From the NCBI RefSeq assembly GCF_041893525.1, contig NZ_CP169068.1: DNA of 64,000 nucleotides. One strand, written 5' to 3'. The notes under the pieces were generated by a model. The model was given only the letters and a program-made list of their open reading frames with translations, had not been told where the DNA came from and made no database searches. A program made the translations under genes and the position numbers. Origin of the DNA: Phaeobacter bryozoorum (GTDB lineage: Bacteria > Pseudomonadota > Alphaproteobacteria > Rhodobacterales > Rhodobacteraceae). Every line of letters begins with the position of its first letter. The first letter of the stretch is position 1. Below are positions 43,555 through 52,728 of the stretch, in pieces.

Positions 43555-43745
43555 GTTGGTTCCTGCCATTTGGCAGGCGAAGAGGGAATGTGACAGTTGG
43601 GCCATCAGGGTCCGTCAAAGCACAGCCGCCCCCGCGACCGTGACCGGAGAGGTCTCCGACGCCACTGAGTACCACTCGGGAAGGCAGGATGACCGTCAGG
43701 ACCCGAAAAAGGTCCTGGCATCCGCAAGCCGGGAGACCTGCCAAC
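43555..43745 (+). promoter_or_regulatory. Cobalamin riboswitch 1 (cob operon)
   Basis: The conserved pieces are present in order: GGGAATGTGA (about 43584), CACAGCCGCCCCCGCGAC (about 43621), a GGAGAGGTCTCC stem, CCACT, CGGGAAGGCAGGATGA and the B12 box GCAAGCCGGGAGACCTGCC (43724-43742). The element ends 112 bases before the DUF1636 gene that leads the operon. Binding of adenosylcobalamin should reduce expression. Edges are approximate. Confidence 0.93.
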
Positions 43746-43857
43746 GCACGAAATGCAACGGGCGGACGGGGTGTTCCGCGACCGGCTGGGATCCGCGCGC
43801 GACCCTCGCGCCCCCGCTGGCCCGCAGCCCCCTCGCTGAACCAAGTGAAGGGCGCTC

Positions 43858-44265
43858 ATGGCCGAGGTAACATTGACGATCTGCACCACCTGCCGTCGCG
43901 GCGAGGTGACCGACCCGGAGGCCCCCCGCCCCGGTGCCCGTATGCTGGCCGCCCTGCAAGAGGCCGATCTGCCCGAAGGCGTTGCGGTGCGCGGTGTCGA
44001 ATGCCTCTCAGCCTGTACCCGTGGCTGTTCCATGGTGCTGAGCGGCGGCGACGCCCGCTGGAGCTACATCTACGGTGATCTTGATCCCGACGAGCATGTG
44101 CCCGACATCCTGAGCGGCGCTGCCGCCTATGCCGCCACCACGGATGGTCTGGTGCCCTGGCGCGAACGCCCCGTGGTGTTCCGCAAGCAATCCATCGCCC
44201 GTATCCCGCCTGCGCCGGCACCTGCGGCGACCTCTCCCACTCCTCCCTCCTTATCCAAGGACTGA
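43858..44265 (+). CDS. DUF1636 metal-binding protein (cobalamin-associated)
   Basis: The 135-residue protein has cysteines at 9, 12, 49, 53 and 57 (TICTTC ... CLSACTRGC), the layout of DUF1636/thioredoxin-like [2Fe-2S] ferredoxin-type proteins. Its C-terminal tail is proline-rich and low in complexity. It is the first gene behind the riboswitch and starts four bases before cobW ends of the pair are set: cobW begins four bases after its stop. A role in cobalt or electron supply for the cobalamin pathway is inferred from context. Confidence 0.8.
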   Translation: MAEVTLTICTTCRRGEVTDPEAPRPGARMLAALQEADLPEGVAVRGVECLSACTRGCSMVLSGGDARWSYIYGDLDPDEHVPDILSGAAAYAATTDGLVPWRERPVVFRKQSIARIPPAPAPAATSPTPPSLSKD

Positions 44266-44269
44266 CCCC

Positions 44270-45355
44270 ATGAGCGATCTGAACAAAATCCCCGTCACCG
44301 TCATCACCGGCTTCCTTGGTGCGGGCAAAACCACCCTGATCCGCCATCTGATGCAGAACCCGCAGGGCAAGCGTCTGGCCGTGGTGGTCAATGAATTTGG
44401 CACCGCCGGTGTGGACGGTGAAATCCTGAAATCCTGCGCCGATGAGAACTGCCCGGCGGAGAACATCATGGAGCTCGCCAACGGGTGTATCTGCTGCACC
44501 GTGGCCGATGATTTCATCCCCACCATCGAACAGCTGATGAACCTGCCGGAAAAACCCGATCACATCGTGATCGAAACCTCCGGTCTGGCGCTGCCGAAAC
44601 CGCTGCTGAAGGCCTTTGACTGGCCCGCGATCCGGTCGCGCATCACCGTGGATGGCGTGGTTGCGCTGGCCGACGCCGAAGCGGTCGCCAAGGGCCAGTT
44701 CGCCACCGATCTGGATGCGGTGCAGGCCCAGCGGGAAGCCGATGAGGGCATCGACCATGAAACCCCGCTGTCGGAGCTGTTCAAGGATCAGATCTCCTGC
44801 GCGGACATCATCCTGTTGTCGAAGGCCGATCTGGCCGGTGAAGAGGGCCTGGACAAGGCCCGCGCGATGATCGAGGCCGAAGCGCCGCGCAAACTGCCGA
44901 TCCTGTCGATGTCCGAAGGCGTGATCGACCCGCGCGTCATTCTGGGACTTGAGGCCGCGGCCGAAGACGATCTGGATGCGCGCCCGTCGCACCATGAGCA
45001 TCATCACCACCATGACGATGATCACGACCACGATCACGATCACGATCATCACCACCATGATCACAGCCATGACGATTTTGATACAATCGTGGTCGACCTC
45101 GGCGAAGTTTCCGATCCGCAGGCATTGCAAGATGCCATCGTGAAACTCGCCCGCGAGCGCAATATCCTGCGCGTCAAAGGTTATGTGGCGGTGGAAGGAA
45201 AACCGATGCGGATGCTTGTTCAGGCCGTGGGCGAACGCCTGCGCGCGCAATATGACCAGCCCTGGGGTGACATGCCCCGGCGCACCCAGCTGGTGGTGAT
45301 TGCCGAGCATGACAACATCGACGCCGCCGCCATCCGCGCCGAGCTGGGGGCCTGA
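44270..45355 (+). CDS. cobW: CobW GTPase with histidine-rich metal-binding loop
   Basis: The 361-residue protein is a COG0523 GTPase: P-loop GFLGAGKT (14-21), the metal motif CICC in NGCICCTV (73-76), ETSGLALP and SKADL for guanine recognition. A histidine/aspartate-rich insert at about residues 241-268 could hold cobalt. CobW proteins are thought to deliver cobalt to the aerobic cobaltochelatase. Direct position before cobN fits this. It is followed by cobN after 91 bases. Confidence 0.95.
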   Translation: MSDLNKIPVTVITGFLGAGKTTLIRHLMQNPQGKRLAVVVNEFGTAGVDGEILKSCADENCPAENIMELANGCICCTVADDFIPTIEQLMNLPEKPDHIVIETSGLALPKPLLKAFDWPAIRSRITVDGVVALADAEAVAKGQFATDLDAVQAQREADEGIDHETPLSELFKDQISCADIILLSKADLAGEEGLDKARAMIEAEAPRKLPILSMSEGVIDPRVILGLEAAAEDDLDARPSHHEHHHHHDDDHDHDHDHDHHHHDHSHDDFDTIVVDLGEVSDPQALQDAIVKLARERNILRVKGYVAVEGKPMRMLVQAVGERLRAQYDQPWGDMPRRTQLVVIAEHDNIDAAAIRAELGA

Positions 45356-45446
45356 GCCGATGCCGGTCGGGCGCATTCGCACCCTCCCAGGCTCGGACGC
45401 AGCCCACAGAGCGCCCGCCGCCTGCCAGAATACAAAGGCCTGACCC

Positions 45447-48400
45447 ATGCATGTCGTCTTCCGCGAAAGCCACGGCCTCGACGAGAGTGATACACCACAG
45501 GATCTGGGGCAGACGCCTGCGGACCTTGTGGTGCTCTCGTTCTCCGACAGCGATCTCGGGGCCTTTGCGGCGGGCTGGCACCGGGCCGAGGGCAAGCTGC
45601 CCAGCCTGCGCCTTGCCAATCTGGTGGCGCTGAAACACCCGCTCTCGGTCGATGTCTATGCCGAACAGACACTGGAGGGCGCCAAGGGCGTTCTGGTACG
45701 TCTGATCGGCGGCGAAAGCTACTGGTCCTACGGGCTTGCCACGCTACAGGATCTGGCGCGGCGCAAGGGCATCGCGCTGGCGATCCTGCCGGCTGACGGG
45801 CGCGAAGATGCCCGTCTGGACGCCCTCTCGACGCTGCCGGTTTCAACTCTGCGCCGTCTCCAGCATCTATGTGATGCCGGCGGTGCGGTGGCGGCACAGG
45901 CGGCACTTGCCCAGCTATCGCTGGCGGCGGGGCTTTATGCTGGTCCGGTCCTTGGCCTCAAGAGCACGCCCGAACATGGGTTCTATGACCCGGAAAAAGG
46001 CGTGCTGGCGGATCTGCCGGCGCAGGACAAACCTCTCATATTGGTGAGTTTCTACCGCTCCTATCTGACGGCCGCCGATACCGCCCCGGTGGATGCGCTG
46101 ATCAATGAGCTGCGCGGGCGGGGCTATGCGGCCTATGGCGCCTTTGCTGCCAGCCTCAAGGCACCGGCCAGCGCGGACTGGCTGCGTGACAAACTGCCCG
46201 GACTGGCGCCGGCAGCCATCGTGAACGCCACCGCCTTCTCGGCGCAGGGCACCGATGGCAGCGCGTCGCCGCTCTCCACCACCGGCTGTCCGGTGTTCCA
46301 GGTCGCCCTGTCCACCGCGCGGCGCAAGGACTGGACCGAGGCGGATCGCGGGCTGTCCCCGGCCGATCTAGCCATGCATGTGGTGCTGCCCGAGGTGGAT
46401 GGCCGCATTTTCGCCGGGCTGGTCAGCTTCAAGGCGCCGGGCAAGAAAGACCCGGATCTGCAATATTCCCGCTTTGCCCATCGCGCCGATCCCGGCCGCA
46501 TCACCGCAGCCGTTGACCGGATCGAGGGCTGGCTGCGGCTGGCGAAGCTGCCCAATGCCGACAAACGTCTGGCGCTGGTGCTGTCCACCTATCCGGGCCG
46601 CGATCACAATCTGGCCCATGCGGTGGGACTGGATGCGCTGGCCTCCTGCGATGAAATCCTGCGCGAGCTCTGGGATCAGGGCTATGTCGTGGAACCGCTG
46701 GAAAGCACCGGCCTGCGGCTGATGGCGGAGACGCAGACCATCTCGCTACAGGGCTACCGGGCTGCGCTGGCGACCCTGCCGAAGGTGTTGCAGGACAGGC
46801 TGTCGGAGGCCTGGGGTGCCGCTGAGGAAGACCCGGATTGCCGCGATGGTGCCTTTCACTTCAAGGCGTTGCGGGCAGGCAAGGCGCTGATCGCGCTGCA
46901 ACCCGAACGCGGCGAGGTCAAGACCCGCGTCGATGATTACCACGATCTCGACCGCACCCCGCGCCATGCCTATGTGGCGTTTTACATCTGGCTGCGCAGC
47001 CAGTCCGACGCCATTGTCCACATCGGCGCCCATGGCACGCTGGAGTGGCTGCCGGGCAAGGCCGTCGCCCTGTCCGAGCACTGCTGGCCCGAGGTGCTGA
47101 CCGGGCCGCTGCCTGTCGCCTATCCCTTTATCGTCAATGATCCGGGCGAGGCCGCACAGGCCAAGCGCCGCATTGGCGCCGTCACCCTGGGCCATCTGCC
47201 GCCGCCGCTGGCGCAGACCAATCTGCCCGCAGGCATGGCGCGGCTGGAAAGCCTGCTTGATGAATATTCCACCGCTGACGGATTGGATCCGGCCCGCCGC
47301 GACCGGCTGATCGACAGCATCCGGGCCGAGGCGCAGGGCACAGGCGTGGAGGCTGATCTGGGCCTCACGCCCGACACCTCGCCCGCCGAGGCGATCACCC
47401 GGATCGACGCCTTTGTCTGCGACATCAAGGAAAGCCAATATGGGGAAGGGCTGCATATCTTTGGCACCGGTCAATGCGGCGCTGAGGAACGCGCCGGGCT
47501 GGTGGCCGCGCTGAATGGCCAGATGGTGGCCCCCGGCCCCTCCGGCTCGCCGTTTCGCGGCCGTACGGATGTGATCCCGACCGGGCGCAACCTCTTTACC
47601 ACGGATCCCCGCGCGGTGCCGTCGCGCGCGGCGCAGGCGCAAGGGGTCAAGCTGGCAGAAGAGCTGCTGCGCCGCCATCTTCAGGACCATGGCGACTGGC
47701 CACGCGGGCTGGTGATTGATCTCTGGGGCTCGGCCACCATGCGCACCGCGGGCGAGGAATTTGCCATGGCGCTGCATCTGGCGGGGCTGGCGCCCAAGTG
47801 GGACGAAGGCTCCGAGCGCGTCTCCGGTTTCGAGGTGCTGCCGCTCTCGATGCTGAACCGGCCACGCATTGATGTCACCCTGCGGGTCTCCGGTCTGTTC
47901 CGTGACGTCTTCCCCGGTCTGGCGCAGATGTTCGAGGCCGCCGCCGCCGCGCTGGCAGGCCGCGAGGAAAGCGCGAGCGACAATCCCTATCTGGCGCAGA
48001 CGCCCCGCGTCTTTGGCCCGAAACCGGGTCAATATGGCCTGTCGATGAACCCGCATCTGGATGACTACAGCGACGCGGCCCGCGCGGCAGCGGGCGAGGC
48101 CTGGCTCAACGCGTCGTCGCACGCGATTGATGCCAAGGGCACCATCACCGATGCCCGCGAGGCCCTGGAGATCCGGCTGCAAACCACGGATAGTTTTGTG
48201 CACCTGCAGGATCTGCCGGAAACCGACCTGCTGGTGGCCTCGGATTATGCCGCGCATGAGGCCGGATTTGCCGCCGCCATGGCGCGCATCGGCCAAAAGG
48301 CACCGGCGCTCTACCACATGGATGCCACCCGGCCTGACAAACCGCAGGCGCGCAGCTTGGGCGAGGAGATCGCCCGCGTGACGCGCGCCCGCGCCGCCAA

Positions 48401-48692
48401 TCCCGATTGGGCCACCTCGATGATGAACCACGGCTTTCGCGGCGCGGCGGAAATCGCGGCGACACTGGATCATATGGCGGCCTTTGCCCATCTGGCGCAG
48501 GTGGTGCAGCCGCATCTCTTTGATCTCTATTTCGAGGCCACTTTGGGCCGCGAGGATCTGGTCGACTTCATGGAGCGCGAGAACCCCGACGCGCTGGCTG
48601 CCATGCGCGACCGCTTTCGCGCGCTGTTTGATGCCGGCCTGTGGAGCACGCGGCGCAACTCGATCATGGCTGAGCTGGAGGGCGCGGTGTGA
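45447..48692 (+). CDS. cobN: Cobaltochelatase subunit CobN
   Basis: CobN is the large subunit that inserts cobalt into hydrogenobyrinic acid a,c-diamide together with the AAA partners CobS and CobT. The 1081-residue protein has the family's characteristic stretches VHIGAHGTLEWLPGKAVALS, YPFIVNDPGEAAQAKRRIGAVTLGHLPPP, GLHIFGTGQ, VIDLWGSATMRTAGEEFA and SMMNHGFRGAAEI. It is somewhat shorter than the best-studied CobN from Pseudomonas denitrificans. Its stop overlaps the cobG start (GTGA). cobS and cobT are not in this window. Confidence 0.96.
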   Translation: MHVVFRESHGLDESDTPQDLGQTPADLVVLSFSDSDLGAFAAGWHRAEGKLPSLRLANLVALKHPLSVDVYAEQTLEGAKGVLVRLIGGESYWSYGLATLQDLARRKGIALAILPADGREDARLDALSTLPVSTLRRLQHLCDAGGAVAAQAALAQLSLAAGLYAGPVLGLKSTPEHGFYDPEKGVLADLPAQDKPLILVSFYRSYLTAADTAPVDALINELRGRGYAAYGAFAASLKAPASADWLRDKLPGLAPAAIVNATAFSAQGTDGSASPLSTTGCPVFQVALSTARRKDWTEADRGLSPADLAMHVVLPEVDGRIFAGLVSFKAPGKKDPDLQYSRFAHRADPGRITAAVDRIEGWLRLAKLPNADKRLALVLSTYPGRDHNLAHAVGLDALASCDEILRELWDQGYVVEPLESTGLRLMAETQTISLQGYRAALATLPKVLQDRLSEAWGAAEEDPDCRDGAFHFKALRAGKALIALQPERGEVKTRVDDYHDLDRTPRHAYVAFYIWLRSQSDAIVHIGAHGTLEWLPGKAVALSEHCWPEVLTGPLPVAYPFIVNDPGEAAQAKRRIGAVTLGHLPPPLAQTNLPAGMARLESLLDEYSTADGLDPARRDRLIDSIRAEAQGTGVEADLGLTPDTSPAEAITRIDAFVCDIKESQYGEGLHIFGTGQCGAEERAGLVAALNGQMVAPGPSGSPFRGRTDVIPTGRNLFTTDPRAVPSRAAQAQGVKLAEELLRRHLQDHGDWPRGLVIDLWGSATMRTAGEEFAMALHLAGLAPKWDEGSERVSGFEVLPLSMLNRPRIDVTLRVSGLFRDVFPGLAQMFEAAAAALAGREESASDNPYLAQTPRVFGPKPGQYGLSMNPHLDDYSDAARAAAGEAWLNASSHAIDAKGTITDAREALEIRLQTTDSFVHLQDLPETDLLVASDYAAHEAGFAAAMARIGQKAPALYHMDATRPDKPQARSLGEEIARVTRARAANPDWATSMMNHGFRGAAEIAATLDHMAAFAHLAQVVQPHLFDLYFEATLGREDLVDFMERENPDALAAMRDRFRALFDAGLWSTRRNSIMAELEGAV

Positions 48693-49867
48693 GTGAGCAA
48701 GCCGCCTCCCCAGCGCCCAAAGTCTATGGCTGGTGTCCCGGTGCGCTGCGTCCGATGATGTCGGGCGACGGTCTGGTGGTGCGGGTGCGCGCAGCTTTGG
48801 GGCGGCTCACACCGGATCAGGCGCGCGGTCTGGCCGATCTGGCGCAGCGCTGTGGATCCGGCATTGTCGATATTTCCGCCCGCGCCAATCTGCAACTGCG
48901 CGGCATTCGCGAGGACGCCCATCTGCCACTGATCGCAGGTCTTGGCGATCTGGGTCTGGTCGATGAGGACGCAGAGGCCGAAGCGCGTCGCAATATCACC
49001 CTGACGCCGTTCTGGCGCGCAGGCGACGACAGCCACCAGATTGCGCAGACGCTGGCCGCCGCGCTGACGGCGGCCAGCGATCTGGCGCTTCCCGGCAAGT
49101 TCGGCTTTGCCGTGGACTGTGGTGACCTGCCCGTGCTGGCCGAGACAGCCGCAGATATCCGCATCGAACGTGGCCCTGACGAGCTGATCCTGCGCGCCGA
49201 TGGTGCAGACAGGGGCCTGCCGGTCACGGCTGACGGTGCCGCAGGCGACGCCCTCGCGCTGGCGCGCTGGTTTCTCGACCAAGGCGGCGCGTCCGAGGGG
49301 CGTGGCAGAATGCACCGGCTGATTGCGCGCCGCGGCCCCCCTGCGGCGCATGCGGCAACGGTCGGTGCCGCAACGTCTTCCCTCCGGCCTCTCCCGGGCG
49401 CATCGGCGCAGGGGCTGTTGGTGGCTTTGGAATTTGGCCAGATGCCTGCCCGCACGTTGGCGGCGCTGGCCGATCACGGCGCGCTGCGGCTCACCCCCTG
49501 GCGGATGCTGCTTGTCGAAGGCGCCAGCACCCTGCCCCCCCTGCCCGGCCTGATCCTGGATGCAACGGATCCCCGCCTGCGGGTGAGCGCCTGCACCGGG
49601 GCACCCGGCTGCCCGCAGGCGCGCGCGGCGACGCGCGCTCTGGCCCGCGATCTGGCCCCTGCGGTGCCTGCGGGCCTGCATCTGCATGTCTCCGGCTGCG
49701 CCAAAGGCTGTGCCCACCCCCGCCCCGCCGATCTGGTGCTGACCGCCACCGGTGACGACCAATTTGACCTGATCCGCAATGGCACTGCCGCCGATCACCC
49801 GCTAAACACCTCCCTGAGCGCCGCCCGCTTACGCGCCGCTCCAGACCTTATGACAGAGGGCAGCTGA
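48689..49867 (+). CDS. cobG: Precorrin-3B synthase
   Basis: CobG is the oxygen-dependent monooxygenase that makes precorrin-3B, and so marks the aerobic pathway. The 392-residue protein is a nitrite/sulfite reductase-like protein with CTGAPGCPQA and HVSGCAKGCAHP, whose cysteines bind the [4Fe-4S] cluster, and NLQLRGIRED. The GTG start overlaps the cobN stop by 4 bases. The presence of CobG rather than CobZ is worth noting for a Rhodobacterales genome. Confidence 0.94.
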   Translation: MSEQAASPAPKVYGWCPGALRPMMSGDGLVVRVRAALGRLTPDQARGLADLAQRCGSGIVDISARANLQLRGIREDAHLPLIAGLGDLGLVDEDAEAEARRNITLTPFWRAGDDSHQIAQTLAAALTAASDLALPGKFGFAVDCGDLPVLAETAADIRIERGPDELILRADGADRGLPVTADGAAGDALALARWFLDQGGASEGRGRMHRLIARRGPPAAHAATVGAATSSLRPLPGASAQGLLVALEFGQMPARTLAALADHGALRLTPWRMLLVEGASTLPPLPGLILDATDPRLRVSACTGAPGCPQARAATRALARDLAPAVPAGLHLHVSGCAKGCAHPRPADLVLTATGDDQFDLIRNGTAADHPLNTSLSAARLRAAPDLMTEGS

Positions 49868-49868
49868 T

Positions 49869-50498
49869 ATGCTCCACACCTATGAAACCAATGGCGCCGC
49901 GATCTATGCCGAAAGCTTTGCCACCATCCGCCGCGAGGCCGATCTGGCGCGCTTCAGCAAGGACGAGGAAGTTGTCGTCGTCCGCATGATCCACGCCGCA
50001 GGCATGGTGGGGCTGGAGGAGCATGTGCGGTTTTCCCAAGGCATGGCCGAGACCGCCCGCGCAGCCCTTGCCAAGGGCGCGCCGATCCTCTGCGATGCGT
50101 ATATGGTCTCCGAGGGCATCACCCGCCCGCGCCTGCCCGCGGACAATGAGGTGATCTGTACCCTGCGAGACCCCAAGGTGCCGGAGCTGGCCAAGGAGAT
50201 GGCCAACACCCGCTCCGCCGCCGCGCTGGAGCTTTGGCGCCCGAAACTGGAAGGTGCGGTCGTGGCCATCGGCAATGCCCCAACCGCGCTGTTTCACCTG
50301 TTGAACATGCTGAAAGACCCCGATTGCCCCCGCCCCGCCGCCATTATCGGCTGTCCCGTCGGTTTTGTCGGTGCGATGGAATCCAAAGAGGCGCTGATGG
50401 AAGATCTGCCAGTGCCGTCGATGATCGTCAAAGGGCGCCTCGGCGGGTCTGCAATCACTGTCGCTGCCGTGAACGCGCTGGCGAGCTGGAAAGAGTAA
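49869..50498 (+). CDS. cobH: Precorrin-8X methylmutase
   Basis: CobH moves a methyl group from C-11 to C-12 of precorrin-8X to make hydrogenobyrinic acid. The 209-residue protein has VVRMIHAAGMVGLEEHVRFSQG (with the catalytic histidine), CDAYMVSEGITRPRLPADNEVICTL, AVVAIGNAPTALFHLL and IIGCPVGFVGAMESKEAL. It begins one base after the cobG stop and lies 3 bases before cobI. Confidence 0.96.
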   Translation: MLHTYETNGAAIYAESFATIRREADLARFSKDEEVVVVRMIHAAGMVGLEEHVRFSQGMAETARAALAKGAPILCDAYMVSEGITRPRLPADNEVICTLRDPKVPELAKEMANTRSAAALELWRPKLEGAVVAIGNAPTALFHLLNMLKDPDCPRPAAIIGCPVGFVGAMESKEALMEDLPVPSMIVKGRLGGSAITVAAVNALASWKE

Positions 50499-50501
50499 GC
50501 C

Positions 50502-51230
50502 ATGACCATTGCGAAGGGCAAAGTCATCTGCGCGGGGCTCGGCCCCGGCGATCCCGATCTGATGAGCCTGCGCTCGCACCGGATGATTTCCGGCGCGCGC
50601 CACATCGCCTATTTCCGCAAGGCCGGCCGCAAGGGCCAAGCCCGCGCGATTGTCGAAGGCATGCTGGCAGACGGCGTCACCGAACACGCGATGGAATACC
50701 CGGTGACGACCGAGATCCATTTCTCCGATCCCGAATACAACCGGGTACTGGCGGAGTTCTATGACCGCTGGGCCGACACATTGGCCGAGATTGCCCAGAC
50801 CGAGGACGTCGTGGTGCTCTGTGAGGGGGATCCGTTCCTCTATGGCTCTTATATGCATCTCTACACCCGCCTTCAGGGCCGGGCCGCACAGGAGATCATT
50901 CCCGGCATCACCGGCATGTCCGGCTGCTGGACCGCCTCCGGCCAGCCGATCACCTGGGGCGATGATGTTCTGACCGTGGCGATGGCCACCCTCAGCGAGG
51001 ATGAGCTGGCCAAACGCGCGGCAGAAACCGACGCGCTGGTCGTCATGAAAATCGGCCGCAACCTGCCCAAACTGCGCCGCGCGCTGGAACGTGCGGGCCG
51101 CGCAGATGACGCCTGGCTGGTCGAACGCGGCACCATGCCCGGGCAAACCGTGCAGAAGCTGTCGGAGATCGACGGCGAGGTGCCTTACTTCTCTATCGTC
51201 TTGGTTCACGGACAGGGGCGTCGGCCATGA
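50502..51230 (+). CDS. cobI: Precorrin-2 C20-methyltransferase
   Basis: CobI methylates C-20 of precorrin-2 with S-adenosylmethionine. The 242-residue protein is a tetrapyrrole methylase: GLGPGDPDLMSLRSHRMI (N-terminal motif), VVLCEGDPFLYGSYMHLYTRL and PGITGMSGCWTASGQP. C-terminal VVMKIGRNLPKLR and ERGTMPGQTV also fit CobI. Overlaps cobJ by 4 bases. Confidence 0.95.
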   Translation: MTIAKGKVICAGLGPGDPDLMSLRSHRMISGARHIAYFRKAGRKGQARAIVEGMLADGVTEHAMEYPVTTEIHFSDPEYNRVLAEFYDRWADTLAEIAQTEDVVVLCEGDPFLYGSYMHLYTRLQGRAAQEIIPGITGMSGCWTASGQPITWGDDVLTVAMATLSEDELAKRAAETDALVVMKIGRNLPKLRRALERAGRADDAWLVERGTMPGQTVQKLSEIDGEVPYFSIVLVHGQGRRP

Positions 51231-51991
51231 CTGTATCGCAAAACGGCTGGGTGGTGATTGCGGGGCTTGGGCCCGGCAACGAGGCATTGGTAACGCAGGA
51301 AGTGCGCGACGCCATTGATGAGGCCACGGATATCGTTGGCTATATCCCTTACGTCAACCGGGTCGCGCCGCGCGACGGCCTGACGCTGCATGCCACCGAC
51401 AACCGGGTCGAGGTGGACCGCGCCACCCATGCGCTGGAAATGGCTGCCGCGGGTAAGCGGGTTGCCGTTGTCTCCTCCGGTGATCCGGGGGTGTTCGCCA
51501 TGGCCTCCGCTGTGTTTGAGGCGCTGGAGAACAACGCCGAAAGCAACCCCGAGTGGCTGGATCTGGAGATCAAGGTGCTGCCCGGTATCACCGCCATGCT
51601 GGCCGCCGCTGCTGCCATCGGCGCGCCCTTGGGGCATGACTTTGCCGCCATCAACCTCAGCGACAACCTGAAGCCCTGGAGCCTCATTGAAAAACGCCTG
51701 CAACTGGTTGGCGAGGCCGGTCTGGCGATGGCGTTCTACAACCCGCGTTCCAAGTCGCGGCCGCATCAGTTTGCCCGCGCGCTGGAGATCCTGCGCGAGG
51801 CCTGCGGCGCGGAGACGCTGATCACCTTTGCCCGCGACGTGACCAAGCCCGGGCAGGAGCTGCTGACCGTGCCGCTGAAGGACGCAACGCCCGAGATGGC
51901 CGACATGCGCACGGTGGTTATTGTCGGCAACCGCGACACGCGGCGGGTGGGCCATTACGTTTACACCCCCCGCTACGCGGCTGAGGGTTAA
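51227..51991 (+). CDS. cobJ: Precorrin-3B C17-methyltransferase
   Basis: CobJ methylates C-17 of precorrin-3B and drives ring contraction. The 254-residue protein has GLGPGNEALVTQEVRDAI, VVSSGDPGVFAMASAVFEAL, LPGITAMLAAAAAIGAPLGHDFAAINLSDNLKPW and AFYNPRSKSRPHQ, all typical of CobJ/CbiH. It begins inside the end of cobI. Its stop overlaps by 4 bases the stop of the convergent cobK. Confidence 0.96.
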   Translation: MTVSQNGWVVIAGLGPGNEALVTQEVRDAIDEATDIVGYIPYVNRVAPRDGLTLHATDNRVEVDRATHALEMAAAGKRVAVVSSGDPGVFAMASAVFEALENNAESNPEWLDLEIKVLPGITAMLAAAAAIGAPLGHDFAAINLSDNLKPWSLIEKRLQLVGEAGLAMAFYNPRSKSRPHQFARALEILREACGAETLITFARDVTKPGQELLTVPLKDATPEMADMRTVVIVGNRDTRRVGHYVYTPRYAAEG

Positions 51992-52728
51992 GCGGCGGAA
52001 TGCAACAGCCAGGCCATCACCTCTGCCACGCTGCCCAATACGGGCCGCTGAGGCACCTCGGGTCTGCCGATCATGATGACCGGCAGGGCGAGGGTGCGCG
52101 CGGCGGCGAGTTTGGCGGCTGCGCCTGCACCGCCCGCGTTCTTGGCGACCACGTGGGTGATGGCGTGGCGCTGCAGCAGCGCGGTGTCGCCCGCCGCGTC
52201 AAACGGCCCGCGGGCGATCTCGACCGTGGTGTGCGGCAACGGCAAATCCGCCTCCGGCGCATCCACCAGCCGCAGCAGATAGTGGTGCTGCGGTTTGGCG
52301 GCGAATTGTGCAAGGTTCTGTTTGCCGATCGCCAGAAACACCCGCGTGGAGGAATCCGGCAGAGCAATTACCGCGCCTTCGATGCTGTCCGTGTGAACCC
52401 ACCGGTCGCCCTCCCCCGCCTGCCAGGCCGGGCGCTCAAAGGCACAGAGCGGCACATCCGCCGCTTCGCAGGCGTGCACCGCATTGGTGCTCATCTGCGC
52501 CGCGAAGGGGTGGGTCGCATCGACCACATGGGTGATGCTTTTGGCGCGCAGGTATGCCGCCAGCCCCTCCACGCCACCAAAGCCGCCAATGCGGGTGGGC
52601 AGCGGCTGGTTGACCGGTTTGGCTGTGCGGCCCGCGTAGGAAAACACTGCATCCGCGCCAGTTTCCGCAAGGGTTTTGGCCAATTGCGAGGCCTCGGTGG
52701 TGCCGCCCAGCAGGAGGATGCGTGTCAT
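51988..52728 (-). CDS. cobK: Precorrin-6A reductase, inverted within the cob cluster
   Basis: CobK reduces precorrin-6A to precorrin-6B with NADPH. The 246-residue protein has RILLLGGTTEASQLAKTLAE at the N terminus, THVVDATHPFAAQMSTNA and HVVAKNAGGAGAAAKLAAA near the C terminus. It is the only minus-strand gene between cobW and cobF. Its stop overlaps the cobJ stop, and its start codon shares two bases with the cobL start codon (CATG at 52726-52729), so there is no free promoter space and its promoter must lie inside cobL. Confidence 0.95.
   Translation of the reverse strand: MTRILLLGGTTEASQLAKTLAETGADAVFSYAGRTAKPVNQPLPTRIGGFGGVEGLAAYLRAKSITHVVDATHPFAAQMSTNAVHACEAADVPLCAFERPAWQAGEGDRWVHTDSIEGAVIALPDSSTRVFLAIGKQNLAQFAAKPQHHYLLRLVDAPEADLPLPHTTVEIARGPFDAAGDTALLQRHAITHVVAKNAGGAGAAAKLAAARTLALPVIMIGRPEVPQRPVLGSVAEVMAWLLHSAA

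Noticed and set aside
43856..45619. 587-codon minus-strand frame over the DUF1636, cobW and cobN start
   Set aside because: It overlaps three genes with strong motifs and has a low-complexity run that mirrors the histidine-rich loop of CobW.
46746..48515. 589-codon frame antisense to cobN
   Set aside because: Shadow of cobN; no recognisable motif.
49848..51287. 479-codon frame antisense to cobH and cobI
   Set aside because: Both sense genes are typical; the antisense frame is a shadow.
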